From: Leptolyngbya sp. PCC 6406
Lineage (GTDB): Bacteria > Cyanobacteriota > Cyanobacteriia > Phormidesmidales > Phormidesmidaceae
Reading direction: 5' to 3'
NCBI RefSeq assembly: GCF_000332095.2
Contig: NZ_KI913949.1
Coordinates: 1,946,511 to 2,010,510, forward strand
Length of the DNA: 64,000 nucleotides
Numbering within the stretch: position 1 is the first letter of the stretch; each line of letters begins with the position of its first letter. Position numbers and translations under genes: made by a program. This document shows positions 35,221-45,302 of the stretch, piece after piece. Under the pieces are notes generated by a model that did not search any database, was not told the origin of the DNA, and saw only the letters and a program-made list of their open reading frames with translations.

Positions 35221-35990
35221 TGGGTGATGGCCTCCGTCAGTCCCTCTAGGGTGTAGGTTTCGGCCTCAATGTCCACTCGGCCCAAGCAAGTGCGGCAGGC
35301 ATCGGAGGTTTGGGGGCCAATGGAGGCGATGGCCACGGCTTGAATCTGCCGCTGCCAATCTGCGCCTAGCCCCTGGGCCAGCAGGTGGCAGGTATGGTAC
35401 ACCGTTTTAGAACTGGCGAAGGTGATCAGATGAATGTGCTGGTCGGCTAAAGCCGCGATCGCAACCGCATCCGGGACCGGGGGACAGCCCGACTCGTAGG
35501 CGGGCACCTCCATCACCTGGGCTCCCGCAGCGGTCATTTCCTCCACCAGCACCGCCCGTCCCCCACTTTCCACCCGAGGAAAGAGCAACCGCTGTCCGGC
35601 CACAGATTCTGGGAAATGGGCCACCAGGGCATCCGCCACAAAGTCCGGGGGAATGTAGTCGGCTTCTAGCCCCCGCTGGGCCAAAACCTGGGCCGTCTTT
35701 TTGCCCACCACCGCCAGTTTGATGCCCGTGACTGCGTTGGCATGGCCCACCGCTGCCAAGCGATCCAGAAAATAGGTAACGGCATTGGCGGAGGTCAAAA
35801 TCAGCCAGTCGTAGGTGGACAATTCAGCGATCGCCCGATCCAGGGGTTCCCAACTAGAGGGGGGCTGAATTTCTAGGGCGGGCATCTCCACAACCTGGGC
35901 TCCCTGGGCCAGCAGTAGGGACCGAAATGGACTCGACTGCCCCGCCGCCCGAGTGACCAAGATTGTTTTACCCTGTAGCGGTAACCCCAT
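35196..35990 (-). CDS. hemD: Uroporphyrinogen-III synthase
   Basis: A 264-residue HemD that cyclises hydroxymethylbilane with inversion of ring D, feeding heme, chlorophyll and bilin synthesis. It shows ILVTRAAGQSSPF at the start, DWLILTSANAVTYFLDRL, then a second lobe with VPAYESGCPP and HLITFASSKTVYHTC, ending IGPQTSDACR. The gene family varies a lot in sequence but this pattern is characteristic. ATG 35990. Confidence 0.93.
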   Translation of the reverse strand: MGLPLQGKTILVTRAAGQSSPFRSLLLAQGAQVVEMPALEIQPPSSWEPLDRAIAELSTYDWLILTSANAVTYFLDRLAAVGHANAVTGIKLAVVGKKTAQVLAQRGLEADYIPPDFVADALVAHFPESVAGQRLLFPRVESGGRAVLVEEMTAAGAQVMEVPAYESGCPPVPDAVAIAALADQHIHLITFASSKTVYHTCHLLAQGLGADWQRQIQAVAIASIGPQTSDACRTCLGRVDIEAETYTLEGLTEAITQWASASLA

Positions 35991-36092
35991 ACCCGAGGAA
36001 ATCCCAATGCCTTAGTGGTGTGGGAAGCTCAATTTAGCTTCATCATAGCCAGTCTCACGATGAGAATCTTACCACCTTGGGAATCCGCGATC

Positions 36093-36239
36093 GCAATGCG
36101 GCCCAGTTTGGCCGATCTACCCATCGGCAAAGATATTGTTGTGACTACCCCTGAGGAAATTGCCTGTAGAGGCTACGTGGTTGGCACCGTGTTACATCAG
36201 GCGCTTACAGAAGGGACTGTGCTCTATGAGCAAGTCTGA
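36093..36239 (+). pseudogene. 5'-truncated MNT nucleotidyltransferase remnant
   Basis: The frame reads SLADLPIGKDIVVTTPEEIACRG and ends TVLYEQV, which matches only the C-terminal part of a minimal nucleotidyltransferase (MNT) antitoxin. The GSxxxG and DxD catalytic region that should come before it is missing. It overlaps the start of the HEPN remnant next to it (ATGAGCAAGTCTGA), the usual coupling of an MNT-HEPN pair. It lies between hemD and the TPR gene. Confidence 0.6.
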
Positions 36240-36390
36240 GCATGATCTTGAGGCTGCCCGATGGTTGTGCTATGCGGCAGAAGATTTGAGAGCAGCCGAG
36301 GCCATGCTGGCACAGTTAGCCGTTGAGCCCCGGCATATCTGCTTTTCTGGCTCCTGGCCTACGAAAGTTGCTTTAACAGTTCTCGGGTGA
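36226..36390 (+). pseudogene. 3'-truncated HEPN toxin remnant
   Basis: Begins MSKSEHDLEAARWLCYAAED with LRAAEAMLAQ, the opening helices of a HEPN-domain toxin, then decays after RHICF and stops within about 55 residues, where a full HEPN has about 120-130. The 3' end overlaps the TPR gene stop on the other strand, so an event that brought in the TPR/ATPase pair probably deleted the rest. Confidence 0.6.
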
Positions 36391-38002
36391 TGGGATGATC
36401 AGAAAGCATCTCGACTTGCCCTGCGGCCATGATCTGACGGAGATAGACAACAAAGTTCTTCAAAACGATTTGGGTATTGGGGTGATTTTTCCCCAAGGTT
36501 TGCATGAAAATTTCCCAGGCTTGCAGGTAGAGGGGTTCCGCCTCCCCGTAGCGCTCTTGGGCACGATACAGCTCGGCCAAGTTGTTCAGACTGCTGGCGG
36601 TGTCGGGATGCTCTGACCCCAACTGCGATCGCCGAATTTCCAAGGCTTGCAGGTAGAGGGGTTCTGCCTCCCCGTAGCGCCCTTGGGTGTAGTACAACCC
36701 GGCCAAATTATTTAGACTGGTGGCGGTGTTGGGATGGTCTGACCCGGACTGCGATCGCGTGATTTCCAAGGCTTGCTGGAAAAGGGGTTCCGCCTCCCCG
36801 TAGTGACCTTGGGACTCGTACAACCCGGCCAAATTGTTTAGACTTTGGGCGGTATCGGGATGGTCTGTCCCCAACTGCGATCGCCGAATTTCCAAGGCTT
36901 TTTGCAAGAGGGGTTTCACCTCCCCGTAGCGTCCTTGGGCACGATACAACTCGGCCAAATTGTTCAGACTCGTGGCGGTGTTGGGATGGTCTGACCCCAA
37001 CTGCGATCGCCGAATTTCCAAGGCTTGCAGGTAGAGGGGTTCCGCCTCCCCATAGCGCCCTTGGGACTCGTACAACCCGGCCAAATTGTTCAGACTGCTG
37101 GCGGTGTCGGGATGGTCTGACCCCAACAGCCGTTGGCATAAAGTAAGGGCTTTTTGATACAGAGGTTCGGCCTCGCCGTAGCGCCCCTGAGCATTGTAGA
37201 GGTTGGCTAAGCGTGCGAGGCTACTGGCCAACTGGACGGAATCTGCGACTTTGATCTGGCTGAGGATACCTTCAAACTGCTGGGTTAGGTCTCGGAGTTC
37301 CTTTTGGGCTCCAACTTCAGCCAGCGCTTCTAGAGCAGGCAAAATGTACGTACTGAGCAAGTCCGCTGGGGAGGCGTTACTGGTTTTAGCAATTTCAAAC
37401 TGACGAATCAGCCCATGGGCGCGCTGACGTGCATCATCAATATGGGTCGTCGAGCCATCGGTCTCCCTGAGTTGTGGGGTCGTCGCCTCGGGCAGAATGA
37501 CCTCTGTGAGCTGCAATCGTTGCAGAAAAAAACTGTTGAGGTCAGGCATGGCATGGATAGCCTTTTGCATAAAAGCGGGGGTCATCCACCAAATTTGTCG
37601 CAGGGGCAGGGTCACATAGCGATCGCGGTTAAAGTTCAGTACCCGCAGGGCATCTGCTTCCGGAGACTGGCGGCTAAAGGCCGTGGCAAACCCAGTCACA
37701 GAAACGACAGTAGAGGGCTGGGTAGCAATTTCCTCTAAGCGAGTAACCAGGGTTTGCACCACCGTTTCGGCCTCCTGAAACGGGGGCAGCCCAATTTCTT
37801 TTAGCGGAATACCTTGGGGTGTCAGCAGGGCTTGTAAGCGCTGCATCACCTGCTGACGGGCAAACTCAGAGCTATATTCCACCCGCACCAAGCCCGACGA
37901 GTCGCGCTGTGCCCACAGAGCCAGACGGCGACTGATATCTGCGATGGTGCCCGGTTGTAGACTCCCCTCAGACGGTGCCACCGACCACCTCCCCAGCCCC
38001 AT
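36359..38002 (-). CDS. Kinesin-light-chain-type TPR protein with STAND-like N-terminal domain
   Basis: A 547-residue protein. The first 200 residues include VLNFNRDRYVTLPLRQIWW and MTPAFMQKAIHAMPDLNSFF, which resemble the FWxPEY-APDFWSWRS type segment found before TPRs in bacterial NTPase-TPR proteins. The C-terminal half has about six 42-residue repeats (GRYGEAEPLYLQALEIRR, LGSDHPNTATSLNNLA), nearly identical at the DNA level, so repeat number could vary. It overlaps the ATPase gene by 35 bp, so the pair is coupled; I start at the ATG 38002. Such ATPase plus TPR pairs can work in signalling or defence, unproved here. Confidence 0.75.
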   Translation of the reverse strand: MGLGRWSVAPSEGSLQPGTIADISRRLALWAQRDSSGLVRVEYSSEFARQQVMQRLQALLTPQGIPLKEIGLPPFQEAETVVQTLVTRLEEIATQPSTVVSVTGFATAFSRQSPEADALRVLNFNRDRYVTLPLRQIWWMTPAFMQKAIHAMPDLNSFFLQRLQLTEVILPEATTPQLRETDGSTTHIDDARQRAHGLIRQFEIAKTSNASPADLLSTYILPALEALAEVGAQKELRDLTQQFEGILSQIKVADSVQLASSLARLANLYNAQGRYGEAEPLYQKALTLCQRLLGSDHPDTASSLNNLAGLYESQGRYGEAEPLYLQALEIRRSQLGSDHPNTATSLNNLAELYRAQGRYGEVKPLLQKALEIRRSQLGTDHPDTAQSLNNLAGLYESQGHYGEAEPLFQQALEITRSQSGSDHPNTATSLNNLAGLYYTQGRYGEAEPLYLQALEIRRSQLGSEHPDTASSLNNLAELYRAQERYGEAEPLYLQAWEIFMQTLGKNHPNTQIVLKNFVVYLRQIMAAGQVEMLSDHPITRELLKQLS

Positions 38003-39377
38003 TGCGGTGCAGTCGGTCTTGGTCGGCCAAAATATCGACCACGAGGGGATGCACGCCAAACCAGCGCTTGCCGTTAAATTCCTGCACCACCCTGGCATTG
38101 AGCAGGGCATACATCACCGCATCAGGAATTTTGGCCTCTGTATCTCCGTTATAGACCTCTACCAGGCGCTCGGCCTTATTGTCGTAGGTGATATCTGCCT
38201 GGTCAAAGGGACTTTGGCCCAGTCGCCGCTCGTAGTCGCTGCGGAGGTTAAAAATGGCGGCGCTGGCGTCTTCTGCGTTGATCTGGCTTCCCTCTCGCAG
38301 TAGGGCCGTATCTGCGGCGTAGTTCACCAGGGCGAACAGATCTCGCAGGTTGCCCCCCGATGCCACAATCAGCCGGATCATTTGCTCTGGCTCAAAGAGA
38401 TCTAAGGTCATGCGAGCCCCCAGCACTTTGGTCAGCGCCTCTCGCCCCAGTTCGTTAGCCCTGTGGTCTTGCTGGTAAACGGGGGTATCTGGAATCACAA
38501 AGCTGCAATCGCTAGGAAACGGAAGCCGAGCCGCTTTGTCTGAGTAATAGAGGCCAATGGGTAAGTTGAAAATCAGGTGGGCGCGGAGGTCTTGAAAGAT
38601 ATTGGCATAGGTAATAAATAGCTCTTCGATGCGATCGGTGGTGATGCCCGCCTTGTCAAAATCTTCCCCCACAAACAACCACTGTCGCCCACAGGCCGCT
38701 AGGAGTAACTGATTACACTCATCCAGCAGCTTATTGGCCACCGCAATTAACGAGGTCAAGCGGGTAATGCGATATTCCACCACTAATGTTTCGCGGGTAG
38801 AGGCGTACTTGATTTCCCCCCTTAACGCGGCGAATAGGCCGATCACTTGCGCCCACAAGGATTCTCGTTCTGCCCCGACGCCAGCTTCTAGGGTAGCGGT
38901 CATCTCCTCGGCCTGTTTACGGGTCACTTCCTCTGAGGCAAACCAGTTCCAAATATCTCGCAGCCGTGCCTCTGAGGGGGGGTGGCCCGCGCCCCCTGCT
39001 GCGATGGGTTTAGCGGTGTGTTCGGCGACTTCTGCCATCATCAACAGCACCACATCTAAGGGCCGAAAGTTGCCCGGATCGAGTGCTGTGGTGGCACTAA
39101 ACCGAATGGGGGTGAACTGGTCTTTGACTTGGCCCATGAGGCGAGAGAGTTCTGTAGACTTGCCCACCCCCCGATGACCCATGACGCAGGCTTTGAAGGG
39201 AATGCCATCTCCTGCGGCCCGGTTTAGGCGCAGCCGCAGGCGCTGCATTTTGTCACCGCCTCGGGTTTCGTTGATGGCGGGTTGATAAAACGCCTGAAGC
39301 TCCTCAGCAGTCTCTAAGGGGGCGGGTTGTAGGGTGCGATAAACGCTTTCTAGGGATGTTGCGGGAGTTGTCTGCAT
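37968..39377 (-). CDS. P-loop ATPase (AAA/STAND-like) paired with the TPR protein
   Basis: A 469-residue ATPase. Walker A is GHRGVGKSTELSRL near residue 68; LLLAACGRQWLFVGEDFDKAG carries a Walker B-like end (FVGEDFDK), and SGGNLRDLFALVNYAADTAL looks like the sensor-2 region of an AAA module. The C-terminus (DAVMYALLNARVVQEFNG with VHPLVVDIL) resembles a winged helix. No effector domain is visible. The stop lies inside the TPR gene start. Immediately past its 5' end (39378-39445) the CRISPR array's old end begins, so the pair is on the array's distal side. Confidence 0.75.
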   Translation of the reverse strand: MQTTPATSLESVYRTLQPAPLETAEELQAFYQPAINETRGGDKMQRLRLRLNRAAGDGIPFKACVMGHRGVGKSTELSRLMGQVKDQFTPIRFSATTALDPGNFRPLDVVLLMMAEVAEHTAKPIAAGGAGHPPSEARLRDIWNWFASEEVTRKQAEEMTATLEAGVGAERESLWAQVIGLFAALRGEIKYASTRETLVVEYRITRLTSLIAVANKLLDECNQLLLAACGRQWLFVGEDFDKAGITTDRIEELFITYANIFQDLRAHLIFNLPIGLYYSDKAARLPFPSDCSFVIPDTPVYQQDHRANELGREALTKVLGARMTLDLFEPEQMIRLIVASGGNLRDLFALVNYAADTALLREGSQINAEDASAAIFNLRSDYERRLGQSPFDQADITYDNKAERLVEVYNGDTEAKIPDAVMYALLNARVVQEFNGKRWFGVHPLVVDILADQDRLHRNGAGEVVGGTV

Positions 39378-39445
39378 GACTGGGTAGAGGTTGGGCCAGG
39401 GGGCGCGATCGCCCTACGTCCTCCAACTTATACCAGTCCCAAAGC

Positions 39446-42400
39446 ATTTCAATCCCTGAGAGGGTTTGGGGGGGGTTGGAGCGGCCACCGTCACGCTCCG
39501 AGTCGCGTTGTGGAACAGGTTTCAATCCCTGAGAGGGTTTGGGGGGGGTTGGAGCCTTCGCCTAGCTCGCGCATGGTGCGAGTGCCAGCGCGGTTTCAAT
39601 CCCTGAGAGGGTTTGGGGGGGGTTGGAGCCAACCGCCGCCGCCGAAAAACTGGGTCTGAGCCGCTGGTTTCAATCCCTGAGAGGGTTTGGGGGGGGTTGG
39701 AGCCCAGCGGCTGGGAGCTGATCCACCAAGCTGTAAAGTTTCAATCCCTGAGAGGGTTTGGGGGGGGTTGGAGCATCTTGCAGCCCGCATCCAGGCGGTA
39801 TCTTCTCTGTTTCAATCCCTGAGAGGGTTTGGGGGGGGTTGGAGCCCAGGCGATAGGAGCGAGGGCCGGAGAAGTTGCCGTTTCAATCCCTGAGAGGGTT
39901 TGGGGGGGGGTTGGAGCCTATCACGATCGCCGCGCCCTCTGGGCTGGTAGCCTGTTTCAATCCCTGAGAGGGTTTGGGGGGGGTTGGAGCGAGGGCAAAG
40001 ACGTGTATGAGATAGCCCGGTCGCTGTTTCAATCCCTGAGAGGGTTTGGGGGGGGTTGGAGCCATCGTTTTTAGGAGTGTCCCTAGGCCACCCTTTAGTT
40101 TCAATCCCTGAGAGGGTTGGGGGGGGGTTGGAGCGCCCCCAGACTTACAGCAGCGACGGCGACCGCAAAGTTTCAATCCCTGAGAGGGTTTGGGGGGGGT
40201 TGGAGCGGCCCCCATGGCAGCGGAGCCGGGACAAAGACCGGTTTCAATCCCTGAGAGGGTTTGGGGGGGGTTGGAGCGTATGGTCCATCAGCCGAAACGA
40301 AATCTGCCCTGTGTTTCAATCCCTGAGAGGGTTTGGGGGGGGTTGGAGCAGGACTTGCACCGGGCGGCTTTGCAATCGACCCAGGTTTCAATCCCTGAGA
40401 GGGTTTGGGGGGGGTTGGAGCCTTTGAAGCCTTGGGCCTCTAGGGTGCCCTTGAGGGGTTTCAATCCCTGAGAGGGTTTGGGGGGGGTTGGAGCAGCGCG
40501 GTAGACCCAAGGGATTTACCCTCTGATGCCGTTTCAATCCCTGAGAGGGTTTGGGGGGGGTTGGAGCTTGGTTGGCATTGGTTTGATGGGTTTTGTACAG
40601 AACGTTTCAATCCCTGAGAGGGTTTGGGGGGGGTTGGAGCGATTTGGGGCGCGATCGCAAATAATCCCCCCCCAGGTTTCAATCCCTGAGAGGGTTTTGG
40701 GGGGGTTGGAGCCTAAAAAAGACAACAGACCAACCGCTAGATGAGTAGTTTCAATCCCTGAGAGGGTTTTGGGGGGGTTGGAGCAGCTGCATTTTGAAAT
40801 GGTGCCAACTGGCATATACGTTTCAATCCCTGAGAGGGTTTTGGGGGGGTTGGAGCCAACTGAGTATTATTCTCTAATCCCTGACTTTGGCGGGTTTCAA
40901 TCCCTGAGAGGGTTTTGGGGGGGTTGGAGCCAGATATAGCCCGTGGCCACGCCCGCGCCGATCCCGGTTTCAATCCCTGAGAGGGTTTTGGGGGGGTTGG
41001 AGCCTGTACCTCCTTCATGTCGGGGCGCTTGGTCGTGGAGTTTCAATCCCTGAGAGGGTTTTGGGGGGGTTGGAGCGGGGGAGAAATTCCACGGGTCAGG
41101 GCGTGAGATCTCGTTTCAATCCCTGAGAGGGTTTTGGGGGGGTTGGAGCCGCCCTCACCGCATCCCAAGCCCGTGCCCTGCTGGTTTCAATCCCTGAGAG
41201 GGTTTTGGGGGGGTTGGAGCTCTTGCGGCCTGGGCTCAATATCGGCAGGAAGAGAGTTTCAATCCCTGAGAGGGTTTTGGGGGGGTTGGAGCGTAGATAG
41301 GCTCTTGGTCCCCACAGGTGTCAGGCGTTTCAATCCCTGAGAGGGTTTTGGGGGGGTTGGAGCCCCCCGTGTCCTTGTTCCGCGCAGACATCTGGAGCCG
41401 GTTTCAATCCCTGAGAGGGTTTTGGGGGGGTTGGAGCGGGGATACCACGCCGCTGCGGCCATTAAACGAGGTGTTTCAATCCCTGAGAGGGTTTTGGGGG
41501 GGTTGGAGCCATCCGCACCTTATCGGCGCTGCTGCCACCCGTATTGTTTCAATCCCTGAGAGGGTTTTGGGGGGGTTGGAGCCGACAGCCCCTGGGCATC
41601 CAGATCCGCCTGAGCCAGCGTTTCAATCCCTGAGAGGGTTTTGGGGGGGTTGGAGCCAGGGAAACCCCAACACTTCAAAGCAGAATTCCCCGTTTCAATC
41701 CCTGAGAGGGTTTTGGGGGGGTTGGAGCCAGCTACAGCTCTATGTGAAAGCGACCATGATGTGTTTCAATCCCTGAGAGGGTTTTGGGGGGGTTGGAGCC
41801 CAGAGCATCGTAAAGCAAGCATCTAATCCCGCCGGTTTCAATCCCTGAGAGGGTTTTGGGGGGGTTGGAGCGCACCGCCAGAATCCCATAGTTGTAGGGA
41901 CAATGTAGTTTCAATCCCTGAGAGGGTTTTGGGGGGGTTGGAGCCCACAACGGAATTAGTACCCTGCCATCATAGCAATTGTTTCAATCCCTGAGAGGGT
42001 TTTGGGGGGGTTGGAGCTCAGCATCTACAAAGTCCTCAAAATACTCAATAGGTTTCAATCCCTGAGAGGGTTTTGGGGGGGTTGGAGCTTCAGGCTAGTA
42101 GTGACAGAGCCCAAGAATTTACAGTTTCAATCCCTGAGAGGGTTTTGGGGGGGTTGGAGCCTTAGAACCTTTGGGGCGATACCGATTCATTTTCGCTGTT
42201 TCAATCCCTGAGAGGGTTTTGGGGGGGTTGGAGCCGATATCCGGTTCCTTGCTGAAATTCAATAAGCTGTTTCAATCCCTGAGAGGGTTTTGGGGGGGTT
42301 GGAGCCATTCTCTATTGGAACTTCCCCCCGTGCCGTCATGTTTCAATCCCTGAGAGGGTTTTGGGGGGGTTGGAGCAGACGCTTCTCCCGATTTGCTTTT

Positions 42401-45050
42401 GGTGCTGTTTGAGTTTCAATCCCTGAGAGGTTTTTGGGGGGGTTGGAGCTGGTGATGCAGGCGACGAAATGGGCCTCTGGAAACTGTTTCAATCCCTGAG
42501 AGGGTTTTGGGGGGGTTGGAGCTTGCTGAGTTGTTCACCGACCTAGAGGCCCTGTATGCAGATTGTTTCAATCCCTGAGAGGGTTTGGGGGGGGTTGGAG
42601 CGGCAAGCTGTCCAGGGCTCATGCTTCCAGCTCCGAAGTTTCAATCCCTGAGAGGGTTTGGGGGGGGTTGGAGCCTATTCCGGCTGGCCAGTGGCTTTGC
42701 TTTGCAGATGCCGTTTCAATCCCTGAGAGGGTTTGGGGGGGGGTGGAGCCAGCGGATCGCCTGATCGCTGCCCGCCCCTACGCAGTTTCAATCCCTGAGA
42801 GGGTTTGGGGGGGGTTGGAGCTCCGGACAGGGGAAAGAGGGGGGTCCAGGGGGGAGGTTTCAATCCCTGAGAGGGTTTGGGGGGGGTTGGAGCCGTTCAA
42901 AAAACTTGGCAACCTTGGTTCCTAGCTGTTTCAATCCCTGAGAGGGTTTGGGGGGGGTTGGAGCCGAAGGGGTCACCGGCGGGAAAGTAATACTTCTCGT
43001 TTCAATCCCTGAGAGGGTTTGGGGGGGGTTGGAGCGGTACCCAATCCCCGCCAAAGCCTCCAAAGCCTGCTAGTTTCAATCCCTGAGAGGGTTTGGGGGG
43101 GGTTGGAGCCAAAAATCGGCGGGTATCAGCGGGGCGGCCCACCATTTCAATCCCTGAGAGGGTTTGGGGGGGGTTGGAGCGTACCACTCAGAATCAGACA
43201 GATAATTCATGGGTGTTGTTTCAATCCCTGAGAGGGTTTGGGGGGGGTTGGAGCGCCTATTACTGAACCGACTCCCCCTGGGTATGATCCGTTTCAATCC
43301 CTGAGAGGGTTTGGGGGGGGTTGGAGCCATTAGGCGTGAGCATATTTCTTCTGCCTCGATCCGTTTCAATCCCTGAGAGGGTTTGGGGGGGGTTGGAGCG
43401 CCTAGATTGGGGTCAAATAAGCTCCCATCCCGCCGTTTCAATCCCTGAGAGGGTTTGGGGGGGGTTGGAGCCATGATCCCTTGGGCGTTGGCAGCGGCGG
43501 TGCGCGTTTCAATCCCTGAGAGGGTTTGGGGGGGGTTGGAGCCGAGGCGGCGCAATCGGCAGTGGATAGCCTGATCGTTTCAATCCCTGAGAGGGTTTGG
43601 GGGGGGTTGGAGCCTCAATGCCAAGGGAGCCGACACCCCCGAGGTCTTGTTTCAATCCCTGAGAGGGTTTGGGGGGGGTTGGAGCGGGTCAATCCGGTGC
43701 AGACCGAGCGCGAAACCGGAGTTTCAATCCCTGAGAGGGTTTGGGGGGGGTTGGAGCGAGGCAACTACACCCGCGATGGTTAGCAGCTTTAAGTTTCAAT
43801 CCCTGAGAGGGTTTGGGGGGGGTTGGAGCGAGTAGCCGTCTACCCGTACTAGGGGGGAGTGTTCGTTTCAATCCCTGAGAGGGTTTGGGGGGGGTTGGAG
43901 CATAGTCTCTCCTGGTAGTTTAACTAGTGAGTTAGTTTCAATCCCTGAGAGGGTTTGGGGGGGGTTGGAGCTCCGGCCAGCGTGACGGTGCTCTATGCCG
44001 ATACCGTTTCAATCCCTGAGAGGGTTTGGGGGGGGTTGGAGCCGAGCGCTGGCGGGATTTCGCCAGCCGCATGGCGAAGTTTCAATCCCTGAGAGGGTTT
44101 GGGGGGGGTTGGAGCTTGGCTCTATTTTTCCCGCTCTTGCTATTTGGCTGTTTCAATCCCTGAGAGGGTTTGGGGGGGGTTGGAGCCGCTTGCTACACCG
44201 AGTTAGCCAAGTTCCTTCCCAAGGTTTCAATCCCTGAGAGGGTTTGGGGGGGGTTGGAGCATCGCTCGACCTATCGATAAAGTCAATGTTGCCAGTTTCA
44301 ATCCCTGAGAGGGTTTGGGGGGGGTTGGAGCAGCAGCACTTGCCGCCGTGGCAGTAATCACAGCAGGTTTCAATCCCTGAGAGGGTTTGGGGGGGGTTGG
44401 AGCGGTGCCAGCTTCCCGATCTGCTGGGCGTACTGATCGTTTCAATCCCTGAGAGGGTTTGGGGGGGGTTGGAGCGAGGATAGCAACAAACCCCCAGACG
44501 GACTTGAAGAGTTTCAATCCCTGAGAGGGTTTGGGGGGGGTTGGAGCAGTAGCCGTCTACCCGTACTAGGGGGGAGCGTTCGTTTCAATCCCTGAGAGGG
44601 TTTGGGGGGGGTTGGAGCCTATTGAGTCCGTTGGCCGCTTCGTCGATGGATTTGTTTCAATCCCTGAGAGGGTTTGGGGGGGGTTGGAGCCTACCTTGTC
44701 GAAGGTGCCGGAGCTAACCTTGCTGTTTCAATCCCTGAGAGGGTTTGGGGGGGGTTGGAGCGTCACCGCCATGATCCGCTGGCTCATAGCGGTGAAGTTT
44801 CAATCCCTGAGAGGGTTTGGGGGGGGTTGGAGCTTTCTGGGTATTTCACCATGCTGTCCGCAACTGTTGTTTCAATCCCTGAGAGGGTTTGGGGGGGGTT
44901 GGAGCTGACGAGGACGGATGACCGATAACCAAATTTACCAGTTTCAATCCCTGAGAGGGTTTGGGGGGGGTTGGAGCCAAGGGCGCGGTGCCTTTGTCGG
45001 TAGCACTCGGATTGTTTCAATCCCTGAGAGGGTTTGGGGGGGGTTGGAGC
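39446..45050 (-). CRISPR. Type I-D CRISPR array, 78 repeats and 77 spacers
   Basis: I count 78 repeats of 37 bp (one of 38) from 39446-39482 to 45014-45050. On the + strand each starts GTTTCAATCCCTGAGAGGG, then a T/G tract, and ends TTGGAGC. Read on the minus strand the repeat ends ATTGAAAC, the classic 5' crRNA handle, so transcription runs leftward from the cas2 side. Spacers are 33-38 nt, with one of 42 (42523-42564). Repeats form three blocks: TTT-G8 (39446-40640), TTTT-G7 (40676-42522) and TTT-G8 again (42565-45050). Odd copies: 39880 (9 G), 40098 (TT-G9), 42413 (TTTTT), 42713, and A instead of G at position 1 in 39446 and 43144. The 39446 repeat is the old, terminal one. The crRNA hairpin would be small (CCCT/AGGG). 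Confidence 0.99.
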
Positions 45051-45302
45051 GGCGGGCCTGGGAAAAGGTTGGTGTATTTGGTTTTCAAGGTACAAATGCG
45101 CGGATAGCGCCATTTGTGCCATTCTACCCTGTCAGACACCAGATAGAACATGGGCCGAAAAAGGCTGAAAGCCAAGCATCCCAAGCCATCTGACCCTTGC
45201 GCGGACAATCCAATCTGGCAAACACCCAAAATCCTTTGAGGACAGGGGGTTGGGGCATTTTCCCAGGGCCTCCAGCCTGACACCCCCCCTACCGCGCCAG
45301 CG
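45051..45302 (-). promoter_or_regulatory. CRISPR leader region
   Basis: The 252 bp between cas2 and the leader-proximal repeat. It should contain the array promoter and the site read by Cas1-Cas2 during spacer uptake. An inverted repeat (GGTACAAATG/CATTTGTGCC, 45089-45120, 12-nt loop) sits about 40 bp from the first repeat. The next 180 bp to cas2 are not obviously coding. Confidence 0.75.
45089..45120. promoter_or_regulatory. Inverted repeat in the CRISPR leader
   Basis: Two 10-bp arms (GGTACAAATG and CATTTGTGCC, one T/G difference) with a GC-rich loop that is itself partly palindromic (GCGCGGATAGCGC). Its place 39 bp upstream of the leader-proximal repeat is where integration or transcription control elements are found in leaders. 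The role is inferred from position only. Confidence 0.5.

Noticed and set aside
39446-45050. Many open frames of 60-150 codons on both strands of the array, with repeated GGVGA, ERVWGG or PPKPSQGLK peptides
   Set aside because: They are translations of the CRISPR repeats; spacers give unrelated residues between them and no ribosome sites are present.
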